Positions 16,901 to 25,884 of a stretch of DNA of 64,000 nt are shown one piece after another. Source of the DNA: Barrientosiimonas humi (GTDB lineage: Bacteria; Actinomycetota; Actinomycetes; Actinomycetales; Dermatophilaceae); assembly GCF_006716095.1 (NCBI RefSeq), contig NZ_VFOK01000001.1:1085375-1149374 (forward strand), written 5' to 3'. The notes beneath the pieces were generated by a model. It ran no database searches. It was not told the DNA's origin and was given only the letters and a program-made list of their open reading frames with translations. Each line of letters begins with the position of its first letter. Position 1 is the stretch's first letter. A program made the translations under genes and the position numbers.

Positions 16901-17179
16901 TCAGTCGCCGCCGATGCTGAACGCAGCGCCCAGGTCGTCGTTGCTGTAGGTGCGGAAGGCGATGTGCGTCTGGGTGTCGCGCACGCCCTCGACCTTGTTG
17001 AGCCGGTCGGCGATGACGTCGGCGAAGTCCTCGTGCCGCTCGACCCGGGCCACCGCGATGAGGTCGACGTCACCGGTCACGGAGTAGACCTCGCTGACCC
17101 CCTCGATCTCGGCGATCTGCTGGGCCACCTCGGGGATGCGGGAGACGTCGGCCTTGATGAGAACGATGGCGGAGATCAC
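16901..17179 (-). CDS. Lrp/AsnC ligand-binding domain protein (no DNA-binding domain)
   Basis: A 92-residue protein made only of the RAM (regulation of amino acid metabolism) domain found at the C-terminus of Lrp/AsnC regulators, with the beta-alpha-beta-beta-alpha-beta pattern and SEVYSVTGDVDLIAVARV. No helix-turn-helix is present. Stand-alone forms probably bind amino acids and may form mixed oligomers with full-length Lrp proteins. The GTG at 17179 lies 6 bases after TAGGGT (17186-17191 on the minus strand), a leaderless layout. It converges on trpD. Confidence 0.87.
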   Translation of the reverse strand: MISAIVLIKADVSRIPEVAQQIAEIEGVSEVYSVTGDVDLIAVARVERHEDFADVIADRLNKVEGVRDTQTHIAFRTYSNDDLGAAFSIGGD

Positions 17180-17215
17180 CCCTGCACCCTATCGACGGGC
17201 CGCGCCGGCCGCGGG

Positions 17216-18019
17216 TCAGACCGGTGCGCCGCTGCTGGGGCTCGGGCCGCCGCTACGCACGTCGGTGGGTGCGGTGATCGTGACGGGCGCGCCGTAGTCG
17301 CGATAGGTGATCGAGCGGGTGCTGGTGGACAGCTTGATCTGCACGTGCACCGGGCGCCGCGACGGCTCCAGGAACACGGTGAACGACGCGCCGTCGGCGT
17401 TGCCCCGCAGCTCGGTGAGGCCGGTGCGCCCGTCGTACGACGCGTCGCGGCCCACGACCTGGAAGGTCACGTCGTCGTCGATCACCGACTCGAAGTTGCA
17501 CGGGTTGTCGTCGTCGAGCTCGAGCTCGTCGTCGCTGCGCTGGCGGTAGGGCCCGTCGGAGCCGGTGCGGGAGTAGTCGGACCCGTCGACGTGGATCTCC
17601 TCCCGGCTGCCCGTGCGCAGGGTCCAGGCGGCCTTGCCGGAGCAGCGCGCGGTGCCCTGGGCCTGCTGGTTGTCGCGGCCGGTCAGCTCGAAGCGGAAGC
17701 TGATGCGGGCGTTCTGGGCGGAGCTGACCGTGGGGCCCAGCTCCGCGGCCGAGATGCTGCTGCCGGTGATCGGGTTGGGGGCGGGGTCGAGGGCGCTCGG
17801 TGCGCCGCTGCTCGGGTTTGATCCGGTGGGAGCCGGGCTGCTCGGGGCAGGAGTGCTCGAGGTGCCCGGCGCCGGGCTCGACCCGGAGGGACCGGGGGCC
17901 GTCGTGGCGGACGACGGGGGAGCGGACTCGACGGTGACCTCGGAGCCCTGGCAGGCGGTCAGGGCGGTGAGGGCGACCAGGGCGGACGGCGCGGCGATCC
18001 AGCGGCGGCGCGTGGGCAT
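17216..18019 (-). CDS. Putative lipoprotein, LppX/LprG-like or unknown
   Basis: A 267-residue secreted lipoprotein: Arg-rich start, hydrophobic core and lipobox ending ALTAC with the lipidated Cys at 23. A Ser/Pro/Thr/Gly-rich linker (about 30-85) leads to a beta-rich domain with a probable disulfide (SARCSGKAAW-like and NPCNF). An AAGGAG site lies 8 bases before the ATG. The pattern suggests a surface lipoprotein, but I do not recognise a specific family with certainty. Confidence 0.7.
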   Translation of the reverse strand: MPTRRRWIAAPSALVALTALTACQGSEVTVESAPPSSATTAPGPSGSSPAPGTSSTPAPSSPAPTGSNPSSGAPSALDPAPNPITGSSISAAELGPTVSSAQNARISFRFELTGRDNQQAQGTARCSGKAAWTLRTGSREEIHVDGSDYSRTGSDGPYRQRSDDELELDDDNPCNFESVIDDDVTFQVVGRDASYDGRTGLTELRGNADGASFTVFLEPSRRPVHVQIKLSTSTRSITYRDYGAPVTITAPTDVRSGGPSPSSGAPV

Positions 18020-18155
18020 GGGGGAACTCCTTCGTCGGTCTGATCATCGCTGGGACGCGCACCCGGCCGCGAGCGTTCCGTGATGATCACGTGCCGCGAC
18101 GCGGGCCGCCCGGCCGTCTCGGCGGGCCCGTCGCCCGACACCTCAGACGACCAGC

Positions 18156-19943
18156 TCAGCCCGCCGCGGCGGCACCGGAGGCCACCGCACCAGGCGGGCG
18201 GTGCAGCGTGCGGCCACGGGGCTCGTCGAACCCCGCCACCTGCTCCTGCGATCGCACCAGCGGCTCGAGGCGGTCGCGGGAGCGGCCGGCGCCGTTGACC
18301 GGACAGGTCCACTCGCCGTCGAGGCTGACCAGGCGGGTGCCGGGCGTCTCGAGCCAGCGCAGGATCTTCTCGGTCTCTTCCGGCAGCGCGGCCGGGACCG
18401 GGCCGGTCGGCGGCGCGACGACCTCGGCGCTGGCCCGCACCGCCTCGACGGTGAGCATCGGGTCGGTGCCCCTGGCCGCCACCGCGGTGCCGGCGAGCCG
18501 GCCGTAGCGCACGCAGACGATCTCCCAGCCGCCCTCGGCCCGCCACCGGGCGCCGACCAGCTCGGGGCTCGCCGCGAGCGGCGCCAGGCGTTGGGCCCGG
18601 GCGGTGCCCCGCACGAGGGTCAGCAACCGGTCGCGCACCGAGCCGGCGTCTTCGTAGCGCTCCTGCTCGGCCAGCTCGGCCATCCGCTGCTCGAGCGCGC
18701 GCACGAGCGGCTCGGCGTCGCCGGTGAGCGCCGCGGTGACCTGCGAGACGACCGCGTCGTAGTCGGCGACCGACTGCTGACCGGTGCACGGCGCGCCGCA
18801 CCGGCCGAGCTCGGCGAGCACGCACGCCGCCGTCGGCTTGGCCGGGGACAACCGCGTGGTGCACTGGCGCAGCGGCACGACCTCGTGCACCGCGGCCACC
18901 GCCTGCTCGGCCTGCTTGCGGCCGGAGAACGGGCCGACGTAGCGGGCGCCGTCGTCGCGCACCTCGCGCACCACCGACAACCGAGGGAACGGCTCGACGG
19001 TGAGCTTGACCCACACCGCCCGCTCGGGGAAGCGGCTGCGGCGGTTGTATCGCGGCTTGTGCTCGGCGATGAGCCGCAGCTCGCGCACCTCGGCCTCGAG
19101 CGGCGTGGCGCACACGATCGGGGTGACGCTCTCGGCGATGCCGACCATCTCGGCCATCCGGGTGCGGTGCTCGCTGGCCGTGAAGTACGTGCGGACCCGG
19201 CGCCGGATGTCGACGGACGTGCCGACGTAGAGCGGGCGCTGCTGGCCGTCCTTGAAGACGTAGACCCCCGGGGCGGAGGGCAGGCTGTCGGCGAGGAAGC
19301 GCTTGCGGCGCTGGGCCGGGCTGACCCGGGAGGAGTAGGACGACAGCTCCTCGAGCGTCGTCACGCCCAGGCTGCCGACCCGCCCGAGCAGACCGTGCAG
19401 CACGTCGACCGTGGCGCGGGCGTCGTGCAGCGCGCGGTGGTCGGGGGTCGTGCTCGCCTGGAAGAGCCGGGCCAGGCTGCCGAGCTTGCGGTTGGGCGCC
19501 TCGTCGCGGGTGACCAGCTGCCGCGCGAGGTGCGCGGTGTCGATCACCCGTGGACCGGGCCACTCCAGCCCCAGGCGCTGGGCGTTGGTCTTGAGGAAGG
19601 TGATGTCGAAGGGTGCGTTGTGGGCCACCAGGACGGCGCCGCGGGCGAACTCCAGGAAGGCCGGCAGCGCGGTCTCGATGCGGGGCGCGTCGGCGACCAT
19701 GCGGTCGGTGATGCCGGTGAGCACCGAGATGAACGCCGGGATCGGCAGACCGGGGTTGACCAGGGTCTGGAACTCGCCGAGCTGCTCGCCGCCACGCACC
19801 TTGACCGCGCCGATCTCGGTGATCTCGCTGGCGAGCGGGCTGCCGCCGGTGGTCTCGAGGTCGACGACGACGAAGGTCACCTCGTGCAGCGGGGTGCCGA
19901 GATCGTCGAACGTGGCCTGCACCGGCACCAGCGGGGTGGTCAT
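18156..19943 (-). CDS. DEDDh 3'-5' exonuclease fused to GIY-YIG (UvrC/Cho-like) nuclease
   Basis: A 595-residue two-nuclease protein. Residues 20-190 form a DnaQ-like exonuclease with D28 and E30 in VVDLETTG, D113 in NAPFDITF, and the HDAR motif near 173. Residues 222-300 form a GIY-YIG domain (APGVYVFKDG ... LYVGTSVDIRRRV), and the rest resembles the UvrC N-terminal half including a UVR-like helix pair. This fusion is known in actinobacteria (M. tuberculosis Rv2191 type) and is thought to act in repair. The ATG at 19943 is 7 bases after TAGCGT, a leaderless layout. Confidence 0.88.
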   Translation of the reverse strand: MTTPLVPVQATFDDLGTPLHEVTFVVVDLETTGGSPLASEITEIGAVKVRGGEQLGEFQTLVNPGLPIPAFISVLTGITDRMVADAPRIETALPAFLEFARGAVLVAHNAPFDITFLKTNAQRLGLEWPGPRVIDTAHLARQLVTRDEAPNRKLGSLARLFQASTTPDHRALHDARATVDVLHGLLGRVGSLGVTTLEELSSYSSRVSPAQRRKRFLADSLPSAPGVYVFKDGQQRPLYVGTSVDIRRRVRTYFTASEHRTRMAEMVGIAESVTPIVCATPLEAEVRELRLIAEHKPRYNRRSRFPERAVWVKLTVEPFPRLSVVREVRDDGARYVGPFSGRKQAEQAVAAVHEVVPLRQCTTRLSPAKPTAACVLAELGRCGAPCTGQQSVADYDAVVSQVTAALTGDAEPLVRALEQRMAELAEQERYEDAGSVRDRLLTLVRGTARAQRLAPLAASPELVGARWRAEGGWEIVCVRYGRLAGTAVAARGTDPMLTVEAVRASAEVVAPPTGPVPAALPEETEKILRWLETPGTRLVSLDGEWTCPVNGAGRSRDRLEPLVRSQEQVAGFDEPRGRTLHRPPGAVASGAAAAG

Positions 19944-20001
19944 GGGCGGAACGCTAGGTGCGGGGTGTGACAACGCCCCGTCGGCACGCCGGGTCGGGGG
20001 C

Positions 20002-21432
20002 TCAGTCCAGGTGGGCGAAGGCCGGCCAGCTGAGCTCCCAGGAGCGCCGCAGCCCGGTGCACAGCCGGATCGGCTGGTCCTGCTCCTCGTTGTCGACGTC
20101 GACCCCGTTGTCCAGCGTGCCGACCTGGCGGCACTGCGCGAACAGCGCCAGCTGCCGCGGGCCGAGATCACCCACCAGCAGGGCAGAGCGGGCGGGCCCG
20201 CTCGGCCGGGCGACGTCGTACAGACCGTTGTGCCCGCTGTACGCCCGCGGCAGCCCGTGCGCCGGCCCGAACCGGTCGATCGCCCCGGCCTCGCCGTAGT
20301 TGGCCGTGATGATCACCGGCGGCGGTGCGCCCGGGTCGGCGGCGACGGCCGCGCGGTAGGCCCGCGCCACCTGCCCGACGTACGTCGGCCACCCCACCTG
20401 GTCGGGCATCAGCGAGCTGACCTTCGTGACCGGTGTCGCCCCCACGACGCTCACCGGGATCACCGGCAGTGCGAGCACCGCCGAGACCGCCCCGGTGATC
20501 GCGGCGACCCGCCACAGGCGACGTGGCGAGCTCGTCGTGATGACGCCGGCGGTCAGCCACACGACCAGCGCCACGACGACGTAGTGCGGCTGCGCGCCGG
20601 CGACGAACGTGAAGGCGTAGACGGCCACGGTCACGACGACCAGATAGCGGGTGCGCGGCTCGCGCGCGAGGGTGACGACGCCGCGCCACAGCAGCGGGAA
20701 CAGCGGGCCGACACCGGCGACGAGCAGGATCAGCACGGTGACCCGCACCTCGCCCGCGTCCTCGGCGAGCGCCCGCCCCATCCGGATCTGCGGCCAGTCG
20801 TGGGTGGCCTGGTAGACGAGGTTCGGCAGGGCCACGACCAGCGCCAGCAGCCCGCCGGCCCACAGCCAGACCGAGGCGAACACCCGGCGCGGCCCCAGCA
20901 CCGCGAGACCGAGCACCGCCGCGACGCCGACGACGGCCACCAACCACCGGTTGTACGTCGTCAGCCCGGCGACCAGGCCGGCCGCCACCCACCAGCGCGG
21001 CGAACGAATCGCCTTGAGCGACAACAGGATCAGCAGCGGCAGGAAGAACAGGTCCAGCGTCGAGGTGAGGAGCAGGTGGCCGAGCATCAGCGGGAGCGTG
21101 GCGCAGGCGTACGCACCGGCGGCGAGGGTCTGCCGCGGCCGGTCGGCGCCGAGCTCGCGGGCCAGCAGCGCGACCACGACGACTGCGGCCATCGCGGCGA
21201 GCGTCGCGGGCACGCGCAGCGCCCACACCGTGTCGGAGACCTGCGTGGTGAGCCGCGCGACGAACGGCGTGAGCGGCGGCTGGTCGACGTAGCCCCAGGC
21301 CGGCGGGAGCATCCGGTAGTAGAGCTCGTCGCGGTGGTAGCCGTAGCCGACGCTGCCGGCGGTGAGCACGGCTCCGAGACCGGCGCTGACCCCCCAGACC
21401 GGGCCGGAGACCTGCTCGCGCACGGCGGCCAC
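20002..21432 (-). CDS. Membrane glycosyltransferase, GT39/ArnT-like
   Basis: A 476-residue protein with at least nine membrane helices. The first external loop carries YGYHRDELYYR, the acidic catalytic-site pattern of lipid-sugar-dependent GT-C glycosyltransferases (PMT/ArnT family). A C-terminal extracytoplasmic domain of about 120 residues includes VIITANYGEAGAIDRFGP. Donor and acceptor are unknown. The GTG at 21432 follows a weak CAGACT hexamer by 6 bases; further open sequence upstream overlaps the divergent GNAT gene and was excluded. Confidence 0.75.
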   Translation of the reverse strand: MAAVREQVSGPVWGVSAGLGAVLTAGSVGYGYHRDELYYRMLPPAWGYVDQPPLTPFVARLTTQVSDTVWALRVPATLAAMAAVVVVALLARELGADRPRQTLAAGAYACATLPLMLGHLLLTSTLDLFFLPLLILLSLKAIRSPRWWVAAGLVAGLTTYNRWLVAVVGVAAVLGLAVLGPRRVFASVWLWAGGLLALVVALPNLVYQATHDWPQIRMGRALAEDAGEVRVTVLILLVAGVGPLFPLLWRGVVTLAREPRTRYLVVVTVAVYAFTFVAGAQPHYVVVALVVWLTAGVITTSSPRRLWRVAAITGAVSAVLALPVIPVSVVGATPVTKVSSLMPDQVGWPTYVGQVARAYRAAVAADPGAPPPVIITANYGEAGAIDRFGPAHGLPRAYSGHNGLYDVARPSGPARSALLVGDLGPRQLALFAQCRQVGTLDNGVDVDNEEQDQPIRLCTGLRRSWELSWPAFAHLD

Positions 21433-21522
21433 GCACTCAGTCTGGCCGAGTCGCGCGGCCGGCGCGGGCGTACGGCGAAACCTCGTGGACGCGCCGTGCG
21501 GCGCGGGCGCACACTCCCTGGC

Positions 21523-22503
21523 ATGCCGCCGACCGTCGCGATCGAATTGCCACCGGGTCTGGAGCCCACCGCGTGGGTCGACCGGCGCGCCGACGCGGCC
21601 GCGCGCAGCTGGTGCCCCGCCCAGCGCACCCACCCCGGTGACGTGGCGTGGTCGGCGGCGCAGCACGACGTCGACGACGAGTGCCGGTCGCGGGTGTGGT
21701 GCGCCGGAGACGCGTCGGGTCCGGTGCTCGCCTGGAGCAGGGTCGAGCCGGCCGGCCCGGGCGTGGCGTACGCCGACGTGCACGTCGACCCGACGCACCC
21801 CGAGGCCACGGGGCTGGCCGAGCAGGCGCTCGGCTGGTCGCGCGGGCACGCCCCGGCGACCCTGCTGACGCTGCTGGACCGGGAACGCGTGCTGCTCGAC
21901 GCCGTGTCGGCCGCGGGCGGCCGCGAGCAGGACGGGCCGTGGTTCACCCACCTGCTGACCGACCTGGTCGACGGGTCGGGGCGCCCGCTCGAGCGGCTGC
22001 GGCCCTCGCTGCCGGCCGGCTATCGGGTGCGGGCGGTCACCGACGACGAGGCCGACGAACGGGTCGAGGTGCACCGCGCCTCCTGGGCCCCGGCGCGGAT
22101 CAAGCGGCTCGCCGGTCAGGTGCCCGACGGCGAGGAGGCGGGCTCGCGGTTCTCGCGCCCGGCGTACGACCGGGTCCGGGCGACCCGGCTCTATCGCCGC
22201 GAGCTGGACCTGGTGGTCGAGGCCCCCGACGGCAGGCTGGCCGCGACGGCGCTCGGCTGGTTCGACGAGCGCAGCCGCAGCGGGCTGATCGAGCCGGTCG
22301 GGACCGCGCCCTCGCACGCCACGCGCGGGCTGGCCCGGGCCGCGTGCGCCCAGCTGATCCGCGAGCTGGCCCGGATCGGGGCCCGCACGGCGCTGGTGTG
22401 CCCGCGCGGCGACGCGGGGTACCCGATCCCGGCCCGGCTGTACCGCAGCCTCGGGATGGTGCCGGTCGCGCGCACCCGGACGTTCCGGCTGGGGTCGGGC
22501 TGA
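21523..22503 (+). CDS. GNAT family N-acetyltransferase
   Basis: A 326-residue protein that looks like a double-GNAT: the first, weak half covers about 40-140, and the second half (about 165-320) has the acetyl-CoA-binding pattern EPVGTAPSHATRGLARAAC followed by a helix and ARLYRSLGMVPVARTRTF, typical of the GNAT C-terminus. The ATG at 21523 is the first start clear of the divergent glycosyltransferase gene. The substrate is unknown. Confidence 0.75.
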   Translation: MPPTVAIELPPGLEPTAWVDRRADAAARSWCPAQRTHPGDVAWSAAQHDVDDECRSRVWCAGDASGPVLAWSRVEPAGPGVAYADVHVDPTHPEATGLAEQALGWSRGHAPATLLTLLDRERVLLDAVSAAGGREQDGPWFTHLLTDLVDGSGRPLERLRPSLPAGYRVRAVTDDEADERVEVHRASWAPARIKRLAGQVPDGEEAGSRFSRPAYDRVRATRLYRRELDLVVEAPDGRLAATALGWFDERSRSGLIEPVGTAPSHATRGLARAACAQLIRELARIGARTALVCPRGDAGYPIPARLYRSLGMVPVARTRTFRLGSG

Positions 22504-22745
22504 CGACGCTCGCTGCGGCGTCGGTGGGCCGAGGTCAGCATCGGTGAGGGGGATCGGTGACCAGGCGTGCGCCGGAGCGCACGGTCGCTCACCGATGCCG
22601 CTCACCGGTGCGGCGCACCGATCCGTGCGGGCGCGGCCCCGGGGGCCGGGCGGAGGTCGTCGCGGAGGGTTTGTCGGTGGTCGACCCTACGGTCGTCGCA
22701 ACGACCCGAGGACCGGCCTCGGGCAGCACCGGAAGGAGGTCGGCG
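22504..22745 (+). other. Intergenic region with compound inverted repeats
   Basis: An 11-bp perfect inverted repeat, gcatcggtgag / ctcaccgatgc (22538-22548 and 22588-22598), encloses a second hairpin gtgcgc-cgga-gcgcac (22567-22582). A further GC-rich palindrome follows at about 22630-22650, then TACGGT (about 22690) as a possible -10 and GGAAGGAGG before the next gene. The nested helices may be a terminator of the GNAT gene or a structured leader; I could not match a riboswitch. Confidence 0.4.
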
Positions 22746-22997
22746 ATGCGTTCCGACACCCACTCCGACCTGCAGATCGACTGCTCGACCTGCCCGGTCC
22801 GCGGGCACCAGTGCGACGACTGCATGGTCACGGCCCTGCTGTCGATCTCGCCCCACGAGCTCCCGCTCGACGCCGTCGAGGTCCGCGCCCTCGACGCGCT
22901 GGTCGGCAGCGGCCTGGTCAGCGAGGCCGAGGCCGCCGCGGCCACCGCGCGTCCCGAGCGACCCCAGCGCGCGGCCACCTGGGCCTCGGTCGGGTGA
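22746..22997 (+). CDS. Small CxxC-CxxC protein
   Basis: An 83-residue protein with four cysteines in a zinc-ribbon or redox pattern: C13-x2-C16-x6-C23-x2-C26 (DCSTCPVRGHQCDDCMV). The rest is a helical acidic segment. A strong GGAAGGAGG site lies 5 bases before the ATG. Homologues of this short protein are, as far as I recall, widespread and unnamed in actinobacteria. Function is unknown; its neighbour is a predicted extracellular metallopeptidase-like lipoprotein. Confidence 0.65.
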   Translation: MRSDTHSDLQIDCSTCPVRGHQCDDCMVTALLSISPHELPLDAVEVRALDALVGSGLVSEAEAAAATARPERPQRAATWASVG

Positions 22998-23052
22998 GTC
23001 CGACGAGCCCGGGCCGGCCCTCCCGCGAGGAGGTGGTGAGAGAGTCGTCCTC

Positions 23053-23967
23053 GTGAGACCGAGCCGGCGTGCGCTGCTGCTCGGTGCCGCTGCCGTGGTG
23101 ACGGCCGGTTGCGACCGCGGGCCGACCCCGGCCGGTGGTTCCTCCACGACGGGTCGGGCGTCGTCCGGGTCCGGTGACCCGGCTGCGACGGGCCCGTCCT
23201 CGCCCGACGGCGTGCCCTCGTCCGCAGCACCACCCTCGTCAGCGGGTCCGGCCTCGACCGCGGCGCCGTCCGGCGCGGGCACCTCGCCGTCCCGCGGCAT
23301 CACGGTCACGGGCGATGGCCCGCTGGCTCGCCGCCGCGAGGTGGAGCGGTTGGCGGCGGTCGCCTCCGGCCAGGTGCGCCAGCTGTGGCGCGCGGCGCCG
23401 GCAGCCGTGCGCATCGTGGTGCCCGCGAGCGACACCGAGTTCTCCCGGATCACCGGCTCCACCTCCGACCAGGTCCCGGCGCTCACCCGGCCCGACCGCA
23501 CCGTCGTGCTGCACCCCGACCTGTGGGGCCGGGTCAGCGCCCGCGGGCGCCAGGTGGTGCTCACCCACGAGCTGACCCATGTGCTGCTCTCGCCGCTGCC
23601 CACCACGCCACGGTGGGTGGGGGAGGGCGCCGCCGAGGTCACCGCCTACCGGCCGACCGGGCTGCGGCCCGACCAGGTCGCTCCCGGGGTGGCCCGCCGG
23701 GTGCGCTCGGGGTCACCACCGGCCGGTCCGCCGGACGACGCGGCCCTCGACCCAGGACGTACGGCGGACCTGAGCGACGCCTACGGCCTGGCCTGGGCGT
23801 GGTGCGCGTTCCTGGTGGCCCGCCGCGGAGCGGGCGTCTTCACCGGTTTCGTGCGCACCGCGAGCGCGCAGCCGGGGCAGACCGGGCGGGCGTTCCGGGC
23901 GGCGTACGGCGCCGGCCCGGCCGGGCTCGGCGGGGCCTACGAGACCTGGTTGGCGTCCTGGGCGTAG
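23053..23967 (+). CDS. Lipoprotein with HExxH metallopeptidase-like domain
   Basis: A 304-residue protein with a Tat-like or Sec signal (RPSRRALLLGAAAVV) and lipobox TAGC near residue 18. A Ser/Pro/Ala-rich linker spans about 20-85. The C-terminal domain contains H172-E-L-T-H176 followed by WVGEGAAE, a gluzincin-like arrangement in which the Glu of GEGAAE would be the third ligand (peptidase MA-like fold). The GTG at 23053 is inferred from the signal peptide; no close ribosome site is obvious. Its last 31 bases overlap the end of the convergent acyl-CoA synthetase gene. Confidence 0.7.
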   Translation: MRPSRRALLLGAAAVVTAGCDRGPTPAGGSSTTGRASSGSGDPAATGPSSPDGVPSSAAPPSSAGPASTAAPSGAGTSPSRGITVTGDGPLARRREVERLAAVASGQVRQLWRAAPAAVRIVVPASDTEFSRITGSTSDQVPALTRPDRTVVLHPDLWGRVSARGRQVVLTHELTHVLLSPLPTTPRWVGEGAAEVTAYRPTGLRPDQVAPGVARRVRSGSPPAGPPDDAALDPGRTADLSDAYGLAWAWCAFLVARRGAGVFTGFVRTASAQPGQTGRAFRAAYGAGPAGLGGAYETWLASWA

Positions 23968-25754
23968 AGCCGCTCGACCTCGTCGGCGAAGTCGTGCAGC
24001 ACCAGCTCGCGGCGCACCTTGCCCGAGGGGGTCAGGTATCCCCGGGCGGCGGTGAGGTCCTCGCGCAGCACCTCGAAGGTGCGGATCTGGTCGGTGGCGT
24101 CGGGCGAGGCGTTGGCCTGGCCGATGGCGCGGGCGATCTCCTCGCGCACCTCGGCGTCGTCGGCGGCGACGTCGGGGGTCAGCCCCGGCCGGTCGTGGTT
24201 GTCGCCCCACAGCGCCAGCATCGGCGCGTCGAGCGTGACCAGCGCGCCCAGGTGCGGCCGGCCCTCGCCGACGACGACCACCTGCGACACCAGGGGGTGA
24301 CTGCGCACCTGGCCCTCGAGCGCGGCCGGGCTGACGTTCTGCCCGGTCGAGGTGACGATGAGCTCGCTCTTGCGGCCGGTGATCTTCAGGAAGCCGTGCC
24401 CGTCGAGCCGGCCCATGTCACCGGTGCGCAGCCAGCCGTCGTCGGTCATGGTGCGTTCGGTCGCGACCTCGTCGTCCCAGTAGCCGCGGAACACCCCGGC
24501 CCCGCGCACCTGCACCTCGCCGTCCTCGGCGATGCGCACCGCGACGCCCGGCAGCGGCTGCCCGACGGTGCCCATCCGGGTCAGCTGCGGGGTGTTCACC
24601 GTGGTCGAGGCGGTGGTCTCGGTGAGGCCGTAGCCCTCGAGCACCGGCAGCCCCATCCCGCGCAGCACGTGACCCAGCCGTTCGCCGAGCGGGGCGCCGC
24701 CACTCATGGCGTAGTCGAGCCGGCCGCCGAGCGCCTCGCGCAGCCCGCGATAGACCAACCGGTCCATCGCGGCGTGCTGCAGCTTCAGCCGCACCGACGG
24801 CCCGCGGGGCTTGTCCAGCGCGCGGCTCCACTCCTCGGCGACCCGGGCGGCGCGGGCGAACAGAGTGCCGCGCCCGTCGCCCACCGCCTGCTGCTGGGCC
24901 CGGTTGTAGATCTGCTCCAGCATGCGCGGCACCGACAGCACGAACGTCGGGCGGAAGGTGCCCAGGTCGTCCAGCACCTGGTCGGGCTCGGGGGAGTGAC
25001 CCAGGCGCACCCGCGAGTAGACCGCGACGACCTGGACGAACCGCGCGAAGACATGCGCCAGGGGCAGGAAGAGCAGGGTGGCGGCGTCGTCGACGTCGAC
25101 GAGGTCCTTCAGCCGTTCGACGGCGTTCTCGGTCAGCGTGAGGAAGTTGCCGTGGGTCAGCTCCACGCCCTTGGGGCGGCCCGTGGTGCCGCTGGTGTAG
25201 ATGACCGTGGCGAGGGTGTCGCGGTCGGGCAGCGTGGTGCGCGAGCGCAGCTCGGCGTCGGTCACGTCGTCGGCGCCGGCGGCGATCTCCTCGAGGCCGC
25301 CGCTGTCGATCTGCCAGACGTCGCGCAGTCGATCCAGGTCCGGGCGCACCTGCCCGACGGCTGCAGCGTGCTCGGCGGTCTCGACCACCGCGGCGACCGC
25401 GCCGCTGTCGCTCAGCACCCAGCCGATCTGGTCGGTGGGGGCGCCGTCGTACAGCGGGACGACGACCGCTCCCGCCGCGAGCAGCGCGAAGTCGACCAGG
25501 GTCCACTCGTACCGCGTGCGCGACAGCAGCGCCACGCGGTCGCCGGGCTCGATGCCCGCGGCCATGAACCCCTTGGCGAGGCGCTCGACCTCGTCGGCGA
25601 ACTGGGCGTGGGTGACCGGTGACCAGCCGCCCTCGGCCGTGCGCCGGGAGTAGCCGACGCCGCGCGGGTCGACCGTCGCGTTGCGCGAGGGGAGCAGACC
25701 CAGGTTGCCGGCCGCCGTCGGCACGACCAGCGCCGGGACCTCGAACTCCTGCAC
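23937..25754 (-). CDS. Long-chain acyl-CoA synthetase (FadD15-like)
   Basis: A 605-residue AMP-forming ligase that activates fatty acids to acyl-CoA. The ATP motif TVIYTSGTTGRPKGVELTH, the gate region EGYGLTETTA, YWDDEVATERTM and the DGWLRTGDMG motif are all present, with the catalytic Lys in the C-terminal TPSGKVRREL. The GTG at 25754 gives the N-terminus VQEFEVPALV, which matches FadD15-type proteins; an upstream in-frame start at 25832 was rejected. Function in membrane lipid or beta-oxidation supply is inferred. Confidence 0.9.
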   Translation of the reverse strand: MQEFEVPALVVPTAAGNLGLLPSRNATVDPRGVGYSRRTAEGGWSPVTHAQFADEVERLAKGFMAAGIEPGDRVALLSRTRYEWTLVDFALLAAGAVVVPLYDGAPTDQIGWVLSDSGAVAAVVETAEHAAAVGQVRPDLDRLRDVWQIDSGGLEEIAAGADDVTDAELRSRTTLPDRDTLATVIYTSGTTGRPKGVELTHGNFLTLTENAVERLKDLVDVDDAATLLFLPLAHVFARFVQVVAVYSRVRLGHSPEPDQVLDDLGTFRPTFVLSVPRMLEQIYNRAQQQAVGDGRGTLFARAARVAEEWSRALDKPRGPSVRLKLQHAAMDRLVYRGLREALGGRLDYAMSGGAPLGERLGHVLRGMGLPVLEGYGLTETTASTTVNTPQLTRMGTVGQPLPGVAVRIAEDGEVQVRGAGVFRGYWDDEVATERTMTDDGWLRTGDMGRLDGHGFLKITGRKSELIVTSTGQNVSPAALEGQVRSHPLVSQVVVVGEGRPHLGALVTLDAPMLALWGDNHDRPGLTPDVAADDAEVREEIARAIGQANASPDATDQIRTFEVLREDLTAARGYLTPSGKVRRELVLHDFADEVERLYAQDANQVS

Positions 25755-25872
25755 CCCGGCACCTTTCGCGCGCGTCGCCCAGGGATCTCCGGGCACGAGC
25801 CGGACACTACCGCCGCCCGCGACGGCGTCCAACGACCCTTGCGGTGCAGGCCCGGCGCCGCAGCGCGGCGTC

Positions 25873-25878
25873 TACAGT
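25873..25878 (+). promoter_or_regulatory. -10 hexamer for the SRPBCC gene
   Basis: TACAGT followed by 6 bases and the ATG at 25885 indicates a leaderless transcript and excludes the longer in-frame start further upstream. Confidence 0.45.
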
Positions 25879-25884
25879 GCCCGC

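Noticed and set aside
22538-22700. Known riboswitch upstream of the CxxC gene
   Set aside because: Helices are clear, but no cobalamin, SAM, glycine, TPP or c-di-AMP core sequence could be matched.
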